A stretch of DNA of 64,000 nucleotides from Stratiolaelaps scimitus. Lineage: Eukaryota > Arthropoda > Arachnida > Mesostigmata > Laelapidae. The stretch covers positions 14,322,001 through 14,386,000 of the forward strand of contig JABWDB010000004.1 in the NCBI GenBank assembly GCA_019614645.1, given 5' to 3'. The notes beneath the pieces are model-generated. The model saw only the letters and a list, made by a program, of their open reading frames with translations, was not told where the DNA came from and searched no databases. Below are positions 10,800 through 23,805 of this stretch, in pieces. Both the position numbers and the translations under genes were made by a program. Position 1 is the stretch's first letter. Each line of letters starts with the position of its first letter.

Positions 10800-13700
10800 G
10801 ACTTGTCCGGCCACTCAACGACGGAAGGTCGCAGTAGCATCGGCAGTCGCTCTGGTCTAGGCTGCATGTACTGCATAAAGGCTGTTGAGTTGTTCAGACA
10901 AATCTTCGACAATGGAAGTTTCCTCATTCAGGGGGATGAGATTCGTTCCGACTGAATAACTGACTCCGGTGTGCCTTAGGACGCAATCTAAGAGGCCGAA
11001 CCCGAGAAGGAGAGGTCGCTAATTGCTAATTGAGCTGTCTAAGTTGTTCAGTCTACCACCACTGATACAACTGCGACCACTACAGACGACACAGGCGGAT
11101 TCGCAAATTGCGCCATCCCAGAGCGAGAATGAGAGCCGCACATTAGCGGCAGAGGGTGGATCGAATTAGAAAAAACCGCCCTCTGATAGGATTTCGGAAG
11201 TTCCACTGCACACGAGTCTATGAGAGGCAGTTATCGAAGTTGTCAAGGGAAACGTTTGATGTATGTGTCAGTTTACGAGAGATCTAAGAATACCGGAAAA
11301 CTGGTTGGATGGTGTCCATATAGAAAAGTAATGCAGTCGCGTATATGGCTATACGCAGGAACGTGATTACTTTACAATCACTCCGAAAAAGCAGTCGATT
11401 CTGCCTGTGGGCTTGGCACCTATTATATTTTGAATATGTTACTGATGGGGCGTGTAATGATACGAATTGCTGGTCAAACGTATTTGATATCCAGTATGTC
11501 GATCGAGTTCACAATCACGCAGGCGCAAATAGGCCTGTCTATGGTCACAGAGAGACATCTGGGAGTCAGGCCGGTCTCGATAAGCAAGCAGACATACAAT
11601 TATGCACACAAGCAAATTATAGTCGATCTAGATGACGTTCTATTCCGTCCTAAGGAGACGTTTGGCGCGGCCTGCTTACGGATGCTTTCGAGTCCCCCGT
11701 GCTCGCACGACTTGGAAGACAAGTCGCAATATCTCGGTCGCAACGCACGGCGACACGTATACAATAGGACCAAAACAGGGCCGTGGTCCGAACCTCTCAG
11801 ATGGAGGTAAATGCACTTTCATTAAGGCTGTGATCGTCGTCATAGCATCTTACATTAGTGGAAACGGTAAAGCAAATATCATCTAATGTCCTGAGAAGTA
11901 GCCACGAAAATATTCATATCGGACTACAACAAAACTGGGGTTGTTGTAGGGAAACGCTGAATTCAGCACGGGATAGTGACGCGAACATCCACCCACCGAA
12001 CGAACGGGTCGTTTCCGTTACCCACCATAGGAACGAGGAGCCTGGTAGCACATCCTGTATAACAGCAACTGCTGCCACTCGATCCAGAAGTGAGTCACTG
12101 AGCAAATTGACAGCGATAATTGACAGCGATCAGCATGAGAGAGGGCAACGGGCCAGCCAGAACCTTAAAAACTGCCACCTGCGTTCTCTCCTTCGTGTGA
12201 TCAACGGCAAGCCTCCGTGCCCGTCGCCACATCTACATCATCTCTGGAGGCCTCCCTTTCTTGCCTTGAACGGTTGAACGATACACCACTGGCGTGGTGT
12301 GCTCTCGACGCTTGACTGCAGCCACTAACGATCAAAGATCTCTGGCGTCCCAGGCCCTCGGCACAAGGCCTCTTCTCTAGGCTGCCTATACTGGGTCCTC
12401 CCTGAGGCAATCCTGAACAGGGGCCAACCCTTCATGTCGTCGGCGTTGCGGGCTCTAGCTCTAGCCCACGACAGCGACCTCGTAACGAGGTGGCCACAGG
12501 GGGTTTGCCCTTCCCGAGGCCACCTTAGCACCTCCGTGCTGCGCACATTTCTCTCAACCTTTCTCTGTCGGTTTTCACCGCCGGCTGACGATGATGGAAC
12601 CAGTAACGTAGCAGCCGTGGAGTGGTGGTGGCGACATCGGGCCAATAGCAACGCGACGCACGAACTTGTGCCACAAACTGACGCCGCCGCCGCCGCAAGC
12701 GATCAGGATCATGTTGGGCTACTTGGCGTGGCCAGGCGGGACGGCAGGGACATTGATCTCGGCGAGGGGATGATCGCCGTGGCCGTGACGATAGAGGTCC
12801 GACGATGGAGTAAGCGTTGGTCGAGCGCTATTGAAAGCTACAGCAGCAGAGGACGAAGGAGACTCGAGAGAGACGCGAGAGCCCGCGGTGAACCGCTGCC
12901 CCGCTGGAGAGAGACGACAACGGAGCGTTGACACGGAGCGTTGGTGGTAACAGGCAACGCCAACCTAGAAACCAGGCCGGTGAAACTGGTCGATGTCGCT
13001 CAACGGATTAGTGTCAGGAGAACGCGGCAGCGCTGCAACCGAGGCGAGAAGCCATAGCTAGGACGAACCTACATCAAAGAACGATGCCTGCTGCCATCGT
13101 TTTCACCGTTTCAGCAAAATAGGCCAAACGATAAAGGCGTGTACGAGCGATGAGAACGTTGCGTACGTGTTTGGATGAAGACAGGGAAAAGGGACCATGC
13201 ACACGGTGGGGACCCTCAAGGGTCCCTCAGCCTCAAGGGTTAGCCCACTTCCCGGAGCGTCTTCCCCGCGTAGGTGGCGTTACCACCTAAACCCCAACTT
13301 TATCACTAGCATGTACATTGAGGAGTGGGGCTAAACAGAATAAGATACAGATATTGTAGGTTATAACCGGGAGGGGATCGGGCCAATGAGGACGCAGGAG
13401 GGAGATACTGGAGCAATGCTGCTATTAGACCACATATTCTACCTACTCTATTTGTAGATGCGTCGCCCTGTAACGAATATAAGGCATCCCAAGCAAATCG
13501 GCGGAATACGAAGTAGATATTGCGTTGTTTTCATTGTAAAGAATGCCTCGAAGGGATCGTTTATGGGCTGCTATGGTACTTAGGAAGCACTACGCTGCCT
13601 CTCGATAGAAAGAGATAGCCCACATGCATTGCCATCGAACGACCCCAGCACAGTATCCAGCGGCTCTCGAAAACGATGAAATCAAATTACTGTCCACTCT

Positions 13701-15980
13701 GCGTACCCCTAAAGGATATCATTCACTATAACGTTGTCAAAGTGTAACGAGATAAGTAAGGTCAATATACCCTTTCGAATAATGCCTAAATTGAGCCTGT
13801 TTTATCTATTTGCAATATTTGAAAGACTGTATGCCTCGTGGATCCCTTTACCCAAAGCCGAGGGCTTTACTATTTTCGATCATAAAAGGAAAGTTTGTCA
13901 CAATTGCAATTGTAAGACATTTAGGCCACTCTCTAAGCTACGTAAGGTATGATATAAGAATATCGCTATATAAGAATTATCGCTCCTTAACAACGGCTAA
14001 ACCAACGTTTTCTGCCCACTTCATTGCGCCTTTCCGCTTCATAAAACAACAGCAAAATAATATCCCACTAACGATTTCACTATGGTGGCTTCCAGTTGGG
14101 TACCACACAGTGTTAGCCCCCGAGCGGATGTCTACTTACGCGAGCACCTGTGTCGAACATAAAATCGAACAAATTCGAGTTAGATGGTAGATAATCGGAC
14201 TCAGAAACTCATTTTATGTTATCTTCTACCTCCGATATAATGTAACTCACACAAAGGTCACCGTCAGCAGACGACGATTCGGAGCGTTGCATCTTAGCTC
14301 GCATCGTTGTTTTAGTCTCTTACTAAGCCGTTAAACTAACTCTTGAAGCGAAAGGGTGCTTCTGAAAATAACCCGTCAGTAACACGAGCAGCTAAGTGTT
14401 GGGTCGCACGTCGGTTGGAAGGATTTCGATCGCTACTGGCGCACCTCTATAAAATCAGTTTCTTCGAATTACTTTTGGAACAACCAAGATTTCAAGCCAC
14501 CAAAAATTTACGAACAAATTCGATTTCAGCAAGTGCATGCAACTCAAAGAATGGGCATACCTTGACCCTGGCCAGCCCGGATCTTTCGGCTGCGTTTCGA
14601 AGTCGACTGGTTTCGAGACGGTATACAATTTCGTTCGTTGATTCACTGCAACCGTACCAATAATAACAACTTACAGCATTTTACAGGAAACCCAAATACA
14701 AAGCGTATGCGGCACATTTGTGCGTCTGCCTGTCCGAATGTCCCCTTCCGCCTCTAATTTCGGGTAATTGCGAGCTACTTTATCCTTAGCATTACCTATC
14801 CGGACGGGGTACTGCAGGTCGCCTGAGGCCGTTCACCGCTGGCCGTTTTGCCGATTCCTTATGTACTTGCAGTTGGCGTCTCGTTTCGAGGTGTTCCCAT
14901 ATCTATACCATATAATGCGTATATTGCAGCGAGTTTGCTCGCGCGTTCGTGCAATCCCAGTATGGCTATAACTGAGGCACTGTGACCTGTGAGAGAAGAA
15001 CGTTGTGAGAATAGGCCCTCTCTACGTGTGGGTAGGAACGGTTTGGTGGACGGACGAGTGTTCGGTCGGGGTAAACACATGAAAGCGTCCTTGTCCTCGA
15101 TGTATATGAGGCGCTATTTCCCTGATGCGCCATCGAATAGATTTGGATCGACCCGACCGCCTCTGCGCCAACCGCGCTCTCGGTGCAGAGGCAGCACAAT
15201 GGAAATCGCTTTAGGGCACCAGCCATGCAGTAGGTAAAGCAAAGAGGCTAGAGCCTGCTATGCTGGCTTAGGAATTGGAGCTTGATCGGAGCCTGCTTGC
15301 GGCCAAGCGGGGGCGAACGTTTATCGAGGGTTCGAGACACGGCTACTCTGAAGTGGGCCGGCTAGGGTGCGAGCGAAGCAACGACCTCACCATAAATCGT
15401 CTCAATCGAAACGCTTGAGAAAACAATAACATATTCCCTTGTCACACACGCAGCAGGACCGGGTGGTCACTGAGCAGAGTAGGGAAGTAGGGTTAGCCTC
15501 GAACGAGGTCAAAAACACCGAGAGACGGACAGTACCTCAACAACGCCCGAGCGAGGATCCTCATTTGGATTGGAGTGCCTTCACCTATACTATCGCTTCT
15601 GATTTTACAATTGTCGAGTGTGCTATTGCCAGCCTTCTGCAAAATGTTCTCCTTTGTCGGGTTGAAACCCATAGAATGTCATGGACATACGCATACACGG
15701 TCTTGTTGATCCCCAGTGTTTTGGTTCGATTCGAAGAGCACAATAGGATCGCCGAGACTGCTCTGTTGAATTACTGCGGTCACAGTGTGTATCTCCACGC
15801 ACATATATAACAGAACGAGCTTGCTTTCCATGCAACTTAATATAGCTTAATCAGTTACATATGGCAGTATGTATACCGTCCGTTCGCAAACGCTTGATCA
15901 GCAAAGGAAGGGTCCTGGCGCAGCGAATACCTAAAGTTACATAGAGAAAAACATAGGCACCCATAGGTTACATAGGTATT
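10800..15980. other. Non-coding stretch, GC-rich in the middle
   Basis: No recognisable coding sequence. From about 12.1 to 13.3 kb the DNA is GC- and CpG-rich, which lengthens open frames on both strands (up to 165 codons at 12434-12931). Their products are low-complexity in Arg, Ala and Ser and match nothing I know. Two short palindromes lie at 13.2-13.3 kb. The remainder is ordinary mixed sequence. Confidence 0.55.
13209..13289. repeat. Pair of short palindromes
   Basis: GGGACCCT-CA-AGGGTCCC (13209-13226) is a perfect 8-bp inverted repeat with a 2-nt centre. TAGGTGG (13271-13277) pairs with CCACCTA (13283-13289) across five bases. The two sit 45 bp apart at the 3' edge of the GC-rich block. 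No function is assigned. Confidence 0.6.
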
Positions 15981-15986
15981 TATTTG

Positions 15987-16014
15987 TGGGCAGCTTGCAG
16001 TGGGCAGCTTGCAG
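15987..16014. repeat. 14-bp tandem duplication
   Basis: TGGGCAGCTTGCAG occurs twice head to tail with no mismatch. It runs into the inverted repeat at 16013-16035. Confidence 0.9.
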
Positions 16015-16035
16015 GTTGGCACTAGGTGCCAACCT
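16013..16035. repeat. Perfect 10-bp stem hairpin
   Basis: AGGTTGGCAC, then a TAG loop, then GTGCCAACCT, with no mismatch. It directly follows the 14-bp tandem duplication. It could be a relic of a foldback element or coincidence. No transposase or target-site duplication was seen. Confidence 0.7.
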
Positions 16036-16842
16036 CCCGAAGTGTTTGTTATCGACAAACAAGTGTGTCGGACGTACTTATAAAAAATAGAGCGACAACA
16101 TAGGGATACACGACCCGAGGGGAGCAAACTAGATTTCCTGCCCGGTGTAGCTACGATAAATATGCAAATAACGAGACTGCATAATTCGATGTCGCAAGAG
16201 GCAGGAGATAGAGCCGGTGAAGCCACAGGGGCAGAAGCCGGCAAGGTCTGTCTTTGAGGAACCGATAACAGTACAAGAACAGTATGACGAAAATGTGCGT
16301 CTACCTACGCGTGCATATTTTGCTTTATGCTTTGCGACACCGCACTAATCGATCCCTAAATGTGTTTGGCTCAGTTGTGAGAAGCATTTTGCCCTTATCC
16401 CATTGGACATTTTACCCAAGTGGACTACAAAGGCAACATGTGAAATAAGATGAAGAAAAGTGAAACTTTTCGTGCTTGTATCAATTATCAACACGAATCA
16501 GCTATTCGGCTGCCTCGTGTTCAGCGAAAACAGATTTTGAAAATTTCGGTCTTGTCTATACCACACGTGTGTGCGTTGCAATCGCTCCGCACTGATTTCC
16601 AGCCTAGACTGTCCTTCCTCACGCAGGGACAAGTAGTTAAGCTTCCTATTTTAAGCCTTACCAACAGGTACTCACGTCTGTTGTCGCGGCGAAGTGCGGC
16701 ACCCTTCGAAGGCGTCGTTCAAATATGCGACATAATGCAATATTGCTGAGCAGACGATCGTATACACCCATTGGCTACACTCAAGCTCGAAGGCCAAATA
16801 TACAAATATACCCCAAAAATGTTCGGCTTTCATGTATATGCA

Positions 16843-16920
16843 TACGCAGACATTCCTGACGTGCATAAAAATGCGGCAGGCGATATAGTGCTCTCATCGC
16901 TGGACGCCCTGGCTAAGTGG
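16843..16920 (+). pseudogene. Possible non-LTR RT palm remnant (weak)
   Basis: In an open frame spanning 16771-17046 the translation contains YADIPDV, and about 20 residues later DIVLSSLDALAKW. Jockey/CR1-type non-LTR reverse transcriptases have YADD (catalytic) followed by a D-I/C-x2-LQ-x-DLDAL-x2-W segment at similar spacing. Here the second catalytic Asp would be displaced by two inserted residues (Ile-Pro), and two residues would be missing before the LDAL block. The order and rough spacing fit, but the resemblance is short and could be chance. No other RT motif was found next to it. Confidence 0.22.
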
Positions 16921-17235
16921 CGTGCTATCACAACGAGCAATGCGCATAGTAAAGAGCTTTACCGCAGACTCGATAGAGCGTCTACGTCGGCACTTTACCG
17001 GTGTCATGCCCTTGCCCAACCGACCAGTCAGCCAGCCGTTGTGTGAATAAAGATCACGGCCCCGCCTTCACTGATTTTCCCCAAATCAAGGTCGTTTACC
17101 GGTATTCGAAAAAAAAACAGCGTACATGGATGCGAGATCCGATAATGATCATATGATAAACCACAGTCGACCCAATCACACGTCTTAGATGAAATCTGAA
17201 AAATATGCGTGCAGTTATTACTATTATTGTGTGTG

Positions 17236-17240
<5 letters not shown>

Positions 17241-17272
<32 letters not shown>
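17241..17272. repeat. (AT)16 microsatellite
   Basis: Sixteen pure AT units. Confidence 0.97.
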
Positions 17273-17276
<4 letters not shown>

Positions 17277-18186
17277 TACTAGTATTCTATTAATTTCAAG
17301 AGATATCGTTTCCGGATGAACATTTTGGTGTATTAGTATTATACACATATCTGCAAATTGTTTTTTTCTTCAGACGTGGTATTTATCTAATAGGGCTGAT
17401 TGGAACAGACAATGACTCCTGAGCTATCACAAACTAGAATGATGAAACAACTACGCCATGCGTCCTGACTAACAATGTTCCGGGTTTTGTCCAGCCACTG
17501 CTTGAGCTCAGTGTATAATAAGCAAAATAATGAATTGCGGTCACATTCACACGATGACCTTGGTTTGACCCTGGTCGTAATTTTACTAGCGATTATTACA
17601 TTTTCATCAACACATAGTTCACAGTATGGTGTGCTGAGACATATCACAGAGGAAAGACATGGGAGAAAACTAAAATGATATCTCTACAGACTGATACAAG
17701 TGTGATTTGTAGTGTGTGTGTGACTTACGACTGTTCGGTGATTTTCGAGATGGAATGGAAATTATGAAAAAAAAACAAAACATTTCTTGTGCCGTATGAT
17801 TCCTTAATGTGGGATTTTATGCGACAGAGATGGGTCTTTGTGGCACAGTGGTGATTTTATGCATGGGCGCCAATGGGGGCTACGCTAGCGCTAAGACATG
17901 GTCTGAAAAATATGGTCGCCGAACATTTGCTAAAGATTCAGTTGCAATTGGGAAATAAAATATCGGTTAGTTAAAACATTAAGCTATGTTATAATACAGT
18001 ATGTAGGCTATATGAAGCAATTTTCAGTGACTTCTATATTATTTAGTTAATTCATTCTCTTCGCCGAATGTCCTGTGTTGCTCCACCTGCTTCAGGCCGA
18101 CGTGCACTGTCCAATGTAGCCCCACTGAAAATTGGTCCATATAAGCTGCATGCTGTGTATTATAAAATAGCTCCATGTTTTGGCAT

Positions 18187-18646
18187 TTATAAAATAAATG
18201 TGGTTTCATAATGACGTAGCCTTAGGACATGTACAGTTGTGATAGAAAATAACGAGCTGGTTATTTCGCTTCTTCCTAGTTCTATTGATGCTTCGAGCGT
18301 TAAAAATTGAAACAATTCGACTGTCCCAAATAACGTCACCTTTGGAAATTTCATCGGAATAAGATCCACGAATCGAAATGGCATCGGATGTCCGCCTCGT
18401 ATACGTCCCAAAAATTCGTTCGGTCTTCTCGGTGACAATAACCCCCCTATCGCCTTTTGGAATCACTAAGAGAGCGCATTCGCTCCACCTGGCGAGCACG
18501 TCACCGGACCTCAAGGAGGCATTTAACAACGATTTACAATGGGGAATCATCACCTATGTCTGCTTGATATGCTAATTGCTGGGGACGTCTGGTCATGCGG
18601 CCTTGCTCAACGAAAACAAACGAATAGCAACGTCCGATATCTCAAA
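18187..18646 (-). pseudogene. Non-LTR retrotransposon reverse transcriptase fragment
   Basis: On the reverse strand, starting at 18646, one frame reads FEISDVAIRL, then KAA*PDVPSN*HIK, then LLNASLRSGDVLARW and SECALLVIPKGDRG. These correspond in order to the N-terminal RT blocks of LINE elements: F-x-x-x-EV-x-x-AI-x-x-L, KAPGPDGIPNEVLK, then LFNxxLRxGxxPxxW and KxAxLVxIPK. Spacing inside the N-x2-L-x2-G...W...IPK block is exact. Stops lie at 18593-18595 (at the Gly of KAPGPD), 18572-18574 and 18554-18556. After IPKGDRG the frame leaves the family. A second reverse frame (within 18187-18438) continues with FRFVDLIPMKFPKV, resembling the YRPISLLP...K block, which implies a frameshift. The palm, catalytic YADD and endonuclease are absent. 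It is a dead 5'- and 3'-truncated copy, and the clade (R1/I/Jockey-like) is uncertain. Confidence 0.72.
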
Positions 18647-18999
18647 GTTTTTGACATCTCATCTCTTCGCAGAATATTTAGCGTTTCACATGCTGCGCTA
18701 TGCCGCGCTGTGTGTCCCGGGGTCATATCTCTAGAGGTAAGCAAGAAGCAACGTATCAAAAATGCGGAATATTTTATGACAGTTTTCACTTTGAAAACCA
18801 GCGCTCTGATATTAGGAGAAAAGGCGACTTCTTCCGTAGAGCACTTGCGTCGACTATCTCCGTTTTCACCTAACGGTAGAAAATATTTTTCATTTTTTTA
18901 ATGTCTTCCACCAATTCTTCGATAGCAAGCGTCATCACCACCGTGGTAACAGGCTCACATGCGTTCAACAACACCTGCAGGCACTTCACATGATCATGT

Positions 19000-20960
19000 G
19001 TAGCGCGGCACCCGCTTGCGACCGAGCTGACGCAAAAAAGCGGTCCCAGTCACTTGGTGGCGGTTACATACAGCAGCCGTGAGTCCTTCGAAGAGGGCAG
19101 ACGACATCGTGCTCTGCGACCTGGTCGGAGACAAACGCAAGAGCCCGCGATCGGTACGCATGATAAATAACTTCTCTAGTGAGGAGACATGTTCCTCTTC
19201 AGACAGGTTTCATTCATTCAACGTTCTTCGCTTGTATTCACCCCTTGGCGAATGCAAACACTATGGTGTGTGAAAAACAACACCAGCCTATGGTATAAAC
19301 CTTCGATTAGAAGGCAGACCAACGAAGGATGTCGATGGGAACCTTAATCGAGAGATAAGGCCGATAAGTCAGGTAAAAGCTGAATATGTCCAATCAATAC
19401 TCTCTGTAAACGAGCTACCTATATGGTTTACTGTTAGGTGTACAACACAGACTTTCGCAGCTAGCAAATGAACCTAAAATTTGGTTTGTAAATCCAACCG
19501 ATCAATGAGAATCAATGGTGAGGAATCGTTTTGCAATTCATTGACAGTTATAAATGGATTGGCCGTATTTTGCTCGAACTATCTTACATTGTAAGGTCAA
19601 CGATGAACAAACACAACATGTTTGTCTACAGATGCCACATGTTTACTTCCTTATGTATTGTCTTAGCGGTCGATTTCATTGCCTTGCGAGGCTAGTCGGG
19701 GTTTTTTATGCTGTTATATTCTAATGTAAGGGTTTCGGTAGTCTCGTTGATTGAGGTGGACAATATCTACGATCTGCAAAGACCACAGATCTCAGGTAAT
19801 TCCTGGGAGAAAAAAAAATATATATAAATATTAAATACATATTAGTGGAAGAAAGTAAAGTATATTATCATGTATTACTGAACGGCGTAGGCTCACTTCG
19901 AACTGTTAGAAATTAGTATTATAGCTAAATTCGTTCGCATGCTGCGAGCCTTGAAGGCAAACCTATCCACAAAACACCTACTGTACTTTCGCTGTTAAAC
20001 GATGAACAGTGATGCTATGGTGGTCGAAGCCGATGCTTTAGTAGACTTCAAGAAGGCCGGTGGAGCACACATTTATCTTGACAGTTTAACGACGGACTGA
20101 AACTAGCCCGAATGGTTAAGGGTTCGATATGAGCGGCCACCGGGCAGTAATTTAATAAGGCGTTCCAACCACACATCTTGTCGTTTCCAAGTGTGAAAAA
20201 GGCAGATACGAACAACATGCTCTTAAACCATTTGTACGTCACCCAGCTTATTCGTTTCATCCATCCATCCTTTATTATGAGTTCAACGTAATGTCAACGA
20301 ATTATATCTTTCACGAACTGAAACAAAGCCACCAAGCTTAAGTTCTCGATAGGGATATGTCACGTCACCTGCCTAATAATTAAGACCAGCAAGTAGCATG
20401 GGTGGCAAGCGCCAAATCATTTATTGACGTTCATTTGACTCTGGCAAATACATGCGTAAACACCAATGATCTCACCCATCACGTGGTGTACCGATACTTG
20501 TACACGGCAACGAGGCTACCAGACTAAAAATAGCACTTTTCGACTGAGCGGCATCCTGTTTGGATGCTCCGAGTAGCCCAATTATTGGCAGTGCACCTAC
20601 AATTCGGATGGACGGTGAGAATTAATCGAAAACCAATACGTGAATTGCAATTGACAAGTTGATTGCCAAGCCCAAGGTGTCGATATATTGAAATAAAATA
20701 TACGAAGATTCTTTAAAGGTTATGTTTACTTCTCGCTCTAATATATGCACAAATACTAATTAGATCAGTCTGCGTCTGTCGATTCCACATCGTAGGCTCT
20801 GCTGATATAATACATACGATCAATCAACTTGACGATCGATTTTCCATAATAACACACCGTGGTCGGCGGCTTTGCCAATTAATCATGGCGCTGATCAGGT
20901 GGACACTTCGGCAGCTTGTATAGGATAAAACTGAATGGAAAGAACCGACCGGCTGGCGTC
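19000..20960. other. Non-coding stretch, nothing recognised
   Basis: AT-rich mixed sequence with no frame longer than about 70 codons, no microsatellite above a few units and no element ends that I could identify. Confidence 0.6.
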
Positions 20961-20970
20961 TGGCAGAGGC

Positions 20971-21044
20971 ATATTATAGCAGCTGCAGTCATTGAAACCC
21001 CAACGCCCATTCACCCTTACCCCTTCTTGTGGCTGCTATAATAT
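20971..21044. repeat. 13-bp inverted repeat, 48-nt loop
   Basis: ATATTATAGCAGC (20971-20983) is perfectly complementary to GCTGCTATAATAT (21032-21044). The 48-nt centre is C-rich. Transcribed from either strand it would form a small stem-loop, extended by two G-U pairs on the forward strand. Possible readings are a miniature inverted-repeat element or a hairpin RNA precursor. Nothing in the sequence decides between these. Confidence 0.7.
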
Positions 21045-21049
21045 TTTCA

Positions 21050-23800
21050 GATTTTAAAATCAGATTAAGGTGAAGATCAGTTTTCGAGTTCATTTTGCCC
21101 ACAGTGGCTTTGGATATTCTAAATGGCGGGGTACTATTGTTTAACTCTGATTTGTCGAATATTATTCTTGGTATCCTGTCGTAAATGACAGTTCAGATAG
21201 CGCACCTACGAAGAACGGCATCTCGCCTTTTTCGGCGTAAATTTTTCTTTGTTCCATTCAGTGGGTTAATCTACTCTGTTTCGATTTTGTTTCTAAAGGG
21301 CTTTCGTAGCATTCACATGATCGCATCATTGGTATTATTGTCGTTGTGAATTTGCCTAACGAACTGAAATAGCTTCAACCTTTAGCTATCCTTCGACTTC
21401 TGACAGCACTTTGTAGAGATTCTCGGAAGAGTCTTGCCCAAGGCTAGCGAGCCCACTTGTTCTCGATTCTATCCAGCAGATGGGCAAAACGTGCCTCACC
21501 GACTGGACTGAGGCTTCCCAAAAGTGAAAAGTCGCCCCCGTGACAGCTCAAGGGTGAATGAAGCTTACGGTCGGACTCTTCCAAGTTCTGCCTTCAACGG
21601 CTTACAGTGGAGAACTCCCCTCTATAAAGTAAGCCTAGAAATTGAGCTAATCAAGTTCGTCAAGCAATCGTATAAATACCTTTGGTAAAATAGTAATTGA
21701 GGAGATGTAATAACGGGATTTAATTCATTCAATTATACTTATCTATTTTCAACTCTGGCTTTTACTTTAACAATGGACATGAAGGACGTTATTAATGCAA
21801 ATATTGAAAAAACACAAAAAAAGACCATGTCAGTTATGCTTATTTCGCTGTGTATGTTGTTGCTTAAGGTAAACTTATGATAGAATGAGGAACATCGTTT
21901 AGGCCCCTCCTCTGTAAACCTTTGATCGAACGTATAGATTTCAAATTTAATCCGAATGACAATAAAACTGTATTCGCGAGTAAATGCTGAAGAGGATGCG
22001 AGTAAAGCTTCAGCGTGCTCTTGACAGTTTCCACGATTGGTCCTTTGGCCTATTCCTCAATTCCTCGATTGAAAATTGCGTTCTATAAATAGCGCACCCA
22101 ATTGTTCAATATCTTAATATATACATTCACACATATATATATAATATATATAAACATATCATATTATTTTTGGGAAAATAATGAATAATCGAAAAAGTAA
22201 TTGAATATCATGTCTGAAGTCTCGGCAGTGAAGGCTGTTTCCCTAGAAGAATAACTTCAAAGCATTATAGAAGTACTGCAATGAAGAGGCGTGAAAAAGG
22301 GGTTTGCTTATTTCCTATATAATAACCTACATATATACAATGATATTTTACCCCTTCCGTAGTCGATAGCCGTTTAGAAAGTGCTATCGAGGCGAGACTA
22401 TAGCCACCAGACAGAAAAATACCATTTAAAGTGAAGGGCACGCAAAAATCGATATTTTTAACATACTCTGCGCAGTGACATTTAGATTCGCTACATAGTT
22501 ACGCTGTATATCAGAGCCGCAAACATATTAATATAATGCGCTATGGCTGTGATTGACACGATCACGTCGCCTTTGACAGAATAGACGATGCCAAAGTCAA
22601 ACACTCCGAACGGATTTGGTCGGACTTCCGTAAACAGCCAACAGAATACACATTTCGAGTCTCACTGTTAACGCATACGGCTAACAAACAATTAGTGCAA
22701 TAACACTCAGACAATCTTATAATTAGGGTATCTCTGCTAATTAAGGGTAAGTGAGCTCAACAGCAATTGCGCCCATAAAGCATCACCATTTCCCTATTCG
22801 CAAGCGGCACAGCCAAAGATTGATCAACAAATTGACACAGAATCCGTCGCAGTATACGTCCGCAGACGAGAAACAAGGGATGTTAATGAGAAAGGGGACT
22901 ACCAATATGGACAAGCATTGGGCACTAAACATATTCATTACGAGAACAGCATTGCAGGAGCAAACTTTACACTGCCGGCACTAATAGCGCCCCCGTCGTC
23001 TTAGCTATTTAGTATCATACTTACTACTGCAGTGTTAGTCTCGATAGTACACTATCTTAACTAACAGATACAAAAAACAAGTAAAAGGTAGATGTATTTC
23101 TCGTCACCCATTGAAACTGTATATTAGTTAATTTCTATTCAAGTTCACGACGATAAAAAAAAATCTATAATACTCCAGTAGCTTGCATCCCCATGAGCAG
23201 GCGCATGTTCCTTACGCAATACCCTGTACTGTGAGTCGTTATGTAAAAGTCTTAATCCCAAGGTGACACATTGCCACGTTTGGTTGATGTATCTACATAT
23301 GCTGGTGGTATCGAATAGACCTCTTCTGATTTGAGGTCTCCGCCATTCGTCGTTACTCCTGTGGCAGCAGCAGTCGCAGCACCGTCCCACAGCCGATGAA
23401 GCGGAAGTGCTACTGTGCAGATCATTACCGTTCGTGGGGCCTCCAGCCATTACGTGCTAACGATGTCGCTACAGGCGGGGTCTCAGCGTACGGCTCCGGT
23501 AGACGTCAGTAACCCAGGGGTGTTTTAACGCAGCGTCACCAGAGAGAGTCCGGGACACGTAATCGGTGCAATATACTTAATTTGAGATAGCAATCAGCAG
23601 GCTTCATAATGCAGCAAGTACGGTGAGGATTTAGGACAAAAATAATCTGTAATGTCAGTAGAGCAAAATGAAGGCCGAATAATACGGCTAGCCGAAACGG
23701 GCTGGCTCAGGTCCGTCGATTTTGTTTGGGCGAAATCATGGTGTACGCGCTCCGTTCGAAATAATGGCTTGTAATACCCAAAAACCCTTATATAGCCACA
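21050..23800. other. Non-coding stretch, nothing recognised
   Basis: AT-rich sequence with short frames only. A strong splice-donor-like GGGTAAGTGAG occurs at 22745 without any coding-like sequence upstream. A small imperfect ATATATA cluster lies around 22120-22155. Confidence 0.55.
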
Positions 23801-23805
23801 TGTTA

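Noticed and set aside
12201..12410. Reverse-strand GLPQGG followed by S, resembling the GxPQGSxLSP block of reverse transcriptases.
   Set aside because: The residues after it do not continue the RT pattern, and no other RT block lies nearby.
15623..15835. Reverse frame with YGFQPDKGEHF, reminiscent of the GLxLNxxK block of RTs.
   Set aside because: Only one short block matches and nothing else in the RT order is present.
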